Source: Lentinus brumalis
Taxonomy: Eukaryota; Basidiomycota; Agaricomycetes; Polyporales; Polyporaceae
Assembly (NCBI GenBank): GCA_001792895.1
Contig: MARA01000051.1
Span: forward strand, 186,001 to 250,000
DNA: 64,000 bases
Reading direction: 5' to 3'
Under the pieces are notes generated by a model that saw only the letters and a program-made list of their open reading frames with translations, did no database searches and was not told where the DNA came from. Shown piece by piece: positions 59,402-64,000 of this stretch (position 1 is its first letter; each line of letters starts with the position of its first letter). The position numbers and the translations under genes were made by a program.

Positions 59402-59491
59402 GTACGTTCTCTGGAGCTGGTCTGGCTTCTGTTGTGTATCACTTGTTGGGAAGTAGGCCATTCCTGGCAGGGACGATCGATGAGGAATTTG

Positions 59492-59550
59492 GAATCTCTG
59501 TACTCGATTATATATTATGGAAATCTCTGTACTCAATTATATACTATATG
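59492..59550. repeat. AT-rich tandem duplication near the Helitron end
   Basis: GAATCTCTGTACTCGATTAT...TATG is followed directly by GAAATCTCTGTACTCAATTA...TATG, two copies of about 28-30 bp. Confidence 0.7.
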
Positions 59551-59602
59551 ATACCTACAGCCTAGCATACAACTCAGGGGATATCTCCTGCTCTGATCGA
59601 TC

Positions 59603-59630
59603 TTATACTAGCAGTTAGAGTCTAGTATAA
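59603..59630. repeat. 9 bp perfect inverted repeat (stem-loop) at the Helitron 3' side
   Basis: TTATACTAG, a 10 nt loop, then CTAGTATAA. It overlaps the stop codon of the peptidase frame. Helitrons carry a hairpin just inside their 3' end, but a CTRR terminus at the expected spacing was not convincingly found. Confidence 0.6.
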
Positions 59631-60748
59631 ATTACCATCTTCATGCCATACTTGTCTACAGTCTGTAGTTTCTTCGGTGGGAAATTCACAACATTATCAT
59701 AGTAGACCACTTGATCCTTATACTTGGCACCATCATGAAACCATACACCTCCAGCTTTGTCAATGAACCTGCAGACAAAATGCTTCCCTCCATCATCATC
59801 TGCATAATAGACAATACCGCAGACTCGGTACATTTGATCAATGTCTTGGAATACAATTTGATTATCGACTAGAACTTTGACATTATGAGTTATGAATCCG
59901 ACAAAGTAAGGGGCAGATTCATATGCAGCACACATCTGCATGGCCCTTTGGCACTTGGGACAGTTTTTATGGGCTTTCTGAGTCTTCAAGGCATTAATCC
60001 ATTGATTGATTGACTTGCCTCGATGGTTTCCCAGCTTAGCAGGATTATTCTTCCATAGGCTCTCCTCACAGGTCCAAATAACCCCGTTGTCTAGGACCGG
60101 ATCACCTTCATGACCACATGCTCTGCACAAGTAGGACTTCTTTAGGGCTGGCTCGTCAACAGCAAAGAGGTTTCTGGCAACGGAGTATAGATCTGTATAT
60201 GTCCTTCCATTCAGTCCTAACTCTGCATCTATGCAACCCAGCATATTCCGGATATAATCACGAGCCTGCTGGAGGGTAGCAGTGGGCTTTGTAGCCAATA
60301 CTTGAGTAAATTTCACTCCGGCTTGTCCAAGCAGTTCACTGGTGTTATAGACATCCCTGTCCCATACTGGCTGACACTCCATGTATACTGAAAGAAGGAT
60401 TGTCAATAGGCTATCATAGGCGCAACTCCAATTTATAGGATCCCAAGGGAATCCACGGAAGCTCTTGCTACCTGCTGGAGGCTGACTGGCCTTAATCCTT
60501 TTCACCGGTTTGCTCTGACTGACCTCAGCCTCAATGTCATCATCCCGCTTGCGCTTATCCTTTCGGGTTATGCCTGTGTTACTAAGACTCTGCAATGCCT
60601 GTGTCCCACGAGCAGCTACAAAGCCAGTAGCATCTTTCTGACTAATCTTGACAGGCTCAATTTCCTTTTTATTGCCCTTCGTATCTATTAGAGTCCAAGG
60701 ACTGTCCTTGGACTTGTCTTGTAGTGGAAAGGATCTTGTGGCGACCAC
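59615..60748 (-). CDS. Helitron-encoded ubiquitin-specific-protease-like peptidase (377 aa as annotated)
   Basis: The frame contains the two USP/C19-type boxes: a Cys box, DPINWSCAYDSLLTILL, with the putative nucleophile Cys109, and a His box, GKHFVCRFIDKAGGVWFHDG, with His323 and a following Asp, then YYDNVV. Between them are two CxxC pairs (LCRACGH and KNCPKCQRAM) that could bind zinc. Residues 1-90 are a Lys/Glu-rich linker. The frame overlaps the end of the helicase frame by 61 nt. Adding one C at the sense-strand CC (plus 60726-60727) fuses ...QWSPQDPF directly to ...PLQDKSKDSPW, so helicase and peptidase were probably one protein. An OTU or Ulp1-like fold cannot be excluded. Confidence 0.6.
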   Translation of the reverse strand: MVATRSFPLQDKSKDSPWTLIDTKGNKKEIEPVKISQKDATGFVAARGTQALQSLSNTGITRKDKRKRDDDIEAEVSQSKPVKRIKASQPPAGSKSFRGFPWDPINWSCAYDSLLTILLSVYMECQPVWDRDVYNTSELLGQAGVKFTQVLATKPTATLQQARDYIRNMLGCIDAELGLNGRTYTDLYSVARNLFAVDEPALKKSYLCRACGHEGDPVLDNGVIWTCEESLWKNNPAKLGNHRGKSINQWINALKTQKAHKNCPKCQRAMQMCAAYESAPYFVGFITHNVKVLVDNQIVFQDIDQMYRVCGIVYYADDDGGKHFVCRFIDKAGGVWFHDGAKYKDQVVYYDNVVNFPPKKLQTVDKYGMKMVIYTRL

Positions 60749-63700
60749 TGAATTGCACTATGTACCGCTGCTGGCATGTACTTTTCTCCTTTCCACTTCC
60801 GGAAGGAATAGATGAGTTCATTTCGGGTGATTCCAACCACAGTTGGAGGTACTTGACCTAAGTACCGCAACTTTGTGATCTCATCCAGCAGTTCTAATTC
60901 CCTAAACTCTTGCCTCAGACTTCCCGCTATGCCACCTTTTAACTTGGAGGAGTCAAACGGCTGCACGATGATTGTTCCAGCCAAGGTAGAGCCTCTTGAT
61001 AGACAGGTATATATAGACTGATGGTTCTTGCAATTCTGTATATCACACACATTGAAAGGCCGGGTACGGCCTTGAGATGCAAAGTCCGTCATGGCAAAAT
61101 TGGGCACTACAGCGACTTGGTCCCGATTAACCTCAATGATCTTTCCATTAGGCAGCTTGCATTTGACTTTGCGGACCTGGTGTACCAAAGGAATGACATT
61201 CTCTGGAAGGCCTTTGACTTGAATCTTGCGTGGTGCGGCAGTCAGCTTAATGAACAATGTCTCAAGGGCAAATTTGTCTTCAGAGAGAGGTCTAGACGTC
61301 CATCCTACTACAACACCCTCGGCACCATTGGTCACGCAGCATTCAGTAGCCTCATTGACCTTGATCATCACAGGCATACCTATACATATAGACAGCTTCC
61401 CTGGATGATGCTCCGTTAGCTCAGGAGAGAGATCCCATAACATCTCCTGCAGTTCCGCATTGACAATATTAGTTGCCCGCTTTGGATTGACCTTGTTCTG
61501 TCTCTGTCTCCTTGACATATCACTGCTGTCAGACTCTGCAGCAAGTTTGTCTCTGCAATAGAATGTTTGCAGTACCTGGCCATTTTCTCGGGCAAACCGC
61601 TCACAGCCCATAGCATTAATTGCATCTCGGTAAGAGTTCCACGAGGTTATGACAGAGACATTCCTGAAATCTGGATGGTTCAGCCTAGGTCTGTCTTTGC
61701 CACGACCAGCTACACGGGACTGTATAAGTCTAATGTCGTCATCTGTACAGGCCCTATAGCGCAGATTTTCCAAAGCAGTTCTCAGCTTTGCATCCTCTGG
61801 CTTCTGGGACCGTTGCCTCATATTCTCTCGCAGAATTACCACTGTGGTGAACTGATGCCAGACTGCCTTTCCAATAGATGCCTTTTGCTTGGCATGATCA
61901 TGGGTACGGTGAATCACCCGCCCAACATCGTGAGCATATAGAGCCTTGCCATTCATTGAAGGGGGGAGCTGGGCAAAGTCACCTGCAAAAATCATATTAA
62001 TTCCTCCAAAAGGCACACCGTCATTTTTGAGAGCTCCGCACATTTTGGCACAGATTTTATATAGACTGCTACAGTCAAGCATACTAACTTCATCCAGAAA
62101 TATATACTCTACATTCTGAAGCTTGGCCCGCACTTGCATGAGACCGGCAAGTGATTCTGAAGTGTCTTTACTTCTGAAGCCTAGCATGGAATGATAGGTG
62201 GACCCTCCAATAAGTGCTGCAGCAGATCCTGTTGGAGCAAGGCACATGAATCTATAGCTTTCATGCCGTTCTGCAAAAAAGTGGGTAAGAGCCTTGATGA
62301 CTTGAGATTTCCCCGTTCCAGCCATGCCTCCCAGATACATCTTCAAATGCTCACCACAAGACTGAACAGCATGGTTGGCTACTATCCGAAATGCTCTCTC
62401 TTGGGCTTCATTGAGGCTAAATTGATCAACAGTTTTCTCTATGAGCTCCTTGGCTGAAGTATCTGTGGCCTCAAACTCCTTACGCATGAAGTACTGCTTA
62501 TCAACCAGCTTCACCCGGTCAGGCTCATCATTGACAGGAAGCTCAGTGGCCACAGGTACCTTTCTTTGACTTGCTTCAACATCACGGGCATCTAATATAT
62601 CTTTACGCATAGTATCCAGTATGCCTTTCCACTCGGTAGCTGTGCACTCTTCATCTGGTGTAACTCGGGTGTGCAGTGTTGTGGGTGTAGATAATTTAGG
62701 GGCTGCAAGAGGGTCTAGCCATCCAGAACTCTTCATGACCTTCTCTGCAGTTGCTATACGTGTCTGACGCAGAACTTCTCCATCGCTGATAGTTGTCCAG
62801 TTGTTGGAGTTGATGAGCTCATTCTCTTTATCTGCAGCTGTGGCCTCTCCGTCAAATATATATCCCTCCATCTCAATTTCATCCATCTCCCGGTCGCTCA
62901 TATACAAAGGGTTTGTTCTGCCCTGTCCAGCTTGCTTTCTGGCAGCGGAAAAGTCATCCCGGGCATCATTACACTCATATTTTATATGAAAGAACTTCAT
63001 GATTTCTGTTTGCCTGTCTGTGAAAGCATAACTAGCGAATATGTCATTCCACATCATTTCCTCATTGACTCGCAAGTCCTTTCCAGACCTCCAGGGCTTG
63101 AACAAGGTTAGCATTGTCATGCAATACTCTTCACGGCTGCCTGCATCTTTACGTGGCAAAGGTCCTCCTATAAAGTTTGGCACAAATCCTTCAGTCTCAT
63201 CCATTAATCGGACTTCATGTGTACTTGCCTGTGGATGGTTGGCCATAAATGTGTGGTACTTAGCGCTGAGATTCAATGGAGGTACTCCTTCTGCCCGACT
63301 GGCTTCTGCCTGTAAGATGTCCTCTTCAAGTTGTTCAGCTGCCTTACTGGTGAGCAGCAGCTCATCCTCAGAATCTTCCTCCTCCTCCTTTGCATATACC
63401 GGTCTGCCTCCCACACAAGTTAGCTCCTCCTCATCATCTGAGGCTGCAGGTTCAGGCTCATCGCCGTCATTGTGGTCATATGCAGTGTGAAGATGGGGTA
63501 CGGTCTCATCTACAGCATAGTCATTCTCAAAGTCGCTATTGTCATCTGCGGGAACATATGTCTGAGGCTTTGCAACCTTGCGTCGAGCACTAGACATTGA
63601 TTTCTTATGGTTCAGCCTGATCCAATCATATACACATACGTCCTCATACACTGCTGGCCTCCACATATAATCTAGGACTGGTGAGATTGGGACTATGCGC

Positions 63701-64000
63701 TTCTTGCCATTCTTTGCCCGATCATCCAAGGCCACCACAACAGTTGCCTTTCCATCTTCTGCAATATTCTTTGAGTCGTCCCAAGCACGCATGACCTCCA
63801 GCACATAACCCCTCCAGTAACATGCCCTGAAGATATGCCCAGTATAGTGATCTGGATGTTTCAGCAAGTACATTGCAGCCATAGGCCCTCCAATCTCTGA
63901 AGCTGCAGTGAGGGAGTTGACCATTTTTGTCAGCATGCTTCTAGCTTTGTCTGTTCTGGTCTTGTCGCTACAGAGCAGCTCCGTGTTGCGCTCAAAGACC
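60688..64000 (-). CDS. Helitron Pif1-type DNA helicase, partial (N-terminus beyond the window)
   Basis: The reading frame stays open to base 64000, so the 1,082-residue segment from the Met at 63936 is only the C-terminal part of a larger Rep/helicase. The first visible part (EIGGPMAAMYLLKHPDHYTG) is the conserved region after the Helitron Rep/HUH domain. A long acidic low-complexity linker follows (about residues 150-210), then the Pif1 superfamily-1B helicase: Walker A GGMAGTGKSQVIKAL, Walker B FLDEVSMLD, motif III FAGDFAQLPPSMNG, and late motifs SQGRTRPFN and YTCLSRGSTLAGT. Helitrons use this helicase for rolling-circle transposition. The gene is intronless and AT-richer than its surroundings. 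Its stop at 60690-60688 may be an artefact of a one-base loss near 60,726. Confidence 0.88.
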   Translation of the reverse strand, partial: VFERNTELLCSDKTRTDKARSMLTKMVNSLTAASEIGGPMAAMYLLKHPDHYTGHIFRACYWRGYVLEVMRAWDDSKNIAEDGKATVVVALDDRAKNGKKRIVPISPVLDYMWRPAVYEDVCVYDWIRLNHKKSMSSARRKVAKPQTYVPADDNSDFENDYAVDETVPHLHTAYDHNDGDEPEPAASDDEEELTCVGGRPVYAKEEEEDSEDELLLTSKAAEQLEEDILQAEASRAEGVPPLNLSAKYHTFMANHPQASTHEVRLMDETEGFVPNFIGGPLPRKDAGSREEYCMTMLTLFKPWRSGKDLRVNEEMMWNDIFASYAFTDRQTEIMKFFHIKYECNDARDDFSAARKQAGQGRTNPLYMSDREMDEIEMEGYIFDGEATAADKENELINSNNWTTISDGEVLRQTRIATAEKVMKSSGWLDPLAAPKLSTPTTLHTRVTPDEECTATEWKGILDTMRKDILDARDVEASQRKVPVATELPVNDEPDRVKLVDKQYFMRKEFEATDTSAKELIEKTVDQFSLNEAQERAFRIVANHAVQSCGEHLKMYLGGMAGTGKSQVIKALTHFFAERHESYRFMCLAPTGSAAALIGGSTYHSMLGFRSKDTSESLAGLMQVRAKLQNVEYIFLDEVSMLDCSSLYKICAKMCGALKNDGVPFGGINMIFAGDFAQLPPSMNGKALYAHDVGRVIHRTHDHAKQKASIGKAVWHQFTTVVILRENMRQRSQKPEDAKLRTALENLRYRACTDDDIRLIQSRVAGRGKDRPRLNHPDFRNVSVITSWNSYRDAINAMGCERFARENGQVLQTFYCRDKLAAESDSSDMSRRQRQNKVNPKRATNIVNAELQEMLWDLSPELTEHHPGKLSICIGMPVMIKVNEATECCVTNGAEGVVVGWTSRPLSEDKFALETLFIKLTAAPRKIQVKGLPENVIPLVHQVRKVKCKLPNGKIIEVNRDQVAVVPNFAMTDFASQGRTRPFNVCDIQNCKNHQSIYTCLSRGSTLAGTIIVQPFDSSKLKGGIAGSLRQEFRELELLDEITKLRYLGQVPPTVVGITRNELIYSFRKWKGEKYMPAAVHSAIQWSPQDPFHYKTSPRTVLGL

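Larger units (their letters stand above)
58376..59614. other. Intergenic: KDZ 3' flank, short tandem repeat, possible truncated gene start, Helitron edge
   Basis: No intact gene. It holds a 44 bp-period repeat (58767-58848), a promoter-like region with TTTACATAAGG near 59,275, a possible first exon at 59356-59401, and a 28-29 bp AT-rich tandem repeat (59492-59550) near the point where base composition turns AT-rich. Confidence 0.5.
59560..64000 (-). mobile_element. Helitron rolling-circle transposon, 3' part
   Basis: The extent is defined by the helicase and peptidase frames and by a shift to AT-richer sequence. The left boundary lies between about 59,480 and 59,600, and the right boundary is outside the window. 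There are no terminal inverted repeats or target duplication, as expected for Helitrons, which insert between A and T. Confidence 0.65.

Noticed and set aside
1..64000. tRNA, rRNA or other structured RNA genes
   Set aside because: No cloverleaf with consistent A and B boxes and no rRNA-like sequence was noticed by eye; a covariance-model scan would be needed to exclude them.

Overview
This window comes from a filamentous basidiomycete, most likely a wood-decay Agaricomycete. The evidence is GC-rich, intron-dense genes with 50-60 nt GT-AG introns and GTACGT/GTGAGT donors, TATA boxes 55-95 nt before start codons, a large family of aryl-alcohol-dehydrogenase-like aldo-keto reductases (AKRs), and fungal mobile elements: a LINE with RNase H, a KDZ transposase and a Helitron. 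The species cannot be named from the sequence.

Layout. 1-20.2 kb holds three plus-strand AKR genes (AKR1-3). AKR1 and AKR2 share 947 identical bases at a 10,081 bp offset. AKR1 has lost its normal C-terminus. AKR2 is split by a near-full-length LINE (11,561-17,928) flanked by a 13 bp target-site duplication. Between AKR1 and AKR2 lie an ISD11/LYRM4-type iron-sulfur assembly gene, a small two-exon gene on the minus strand and several kb with no assignable gene. 20.5-22.2 kb is an F-box-like/leucine-rich gene. 22.3-41.7 kb is a minus-strand array of eight more AKR genes (AKR4-11) at 1.7-2.7 kb spacing. They fall into three subfamilies by sequence and intron layout. AKR5-7 are tandem duplicates that also share intergenic DNA.

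42.5-51 kb carries a GDSL/SGNH (CE16-like) esterase gene, a broken BTB/POZ gene, a short-chain dehydrogenase gene and an intracellular GH3 beta-glucosidase with a PA14 insert. 51-55 kb is gene-poor with short GC-rich minisatellites. 55-58.4 kb is an intact ten-exon KDZ transposase gene. 59.6-64 kb is the 3' part of an AT-richer Helitron encoding a Pif1-type helicase (running off the window) and a ubiquitin-specific-protease-like peptidase.

Taken together, the host genes suggest redox and hydrolytic metabolism of plant-derived aromatics and sugars: NADPH-dependent AKRs and an SDR beside an esterase and a beta-glucosidase. That is inference from families and proximity. At least six breaks in otherwise well-conserved reading frames can each be explained by loss of a single base, usually in a G or C run. 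Several apparent frameshifts may therefore be assembly errors.
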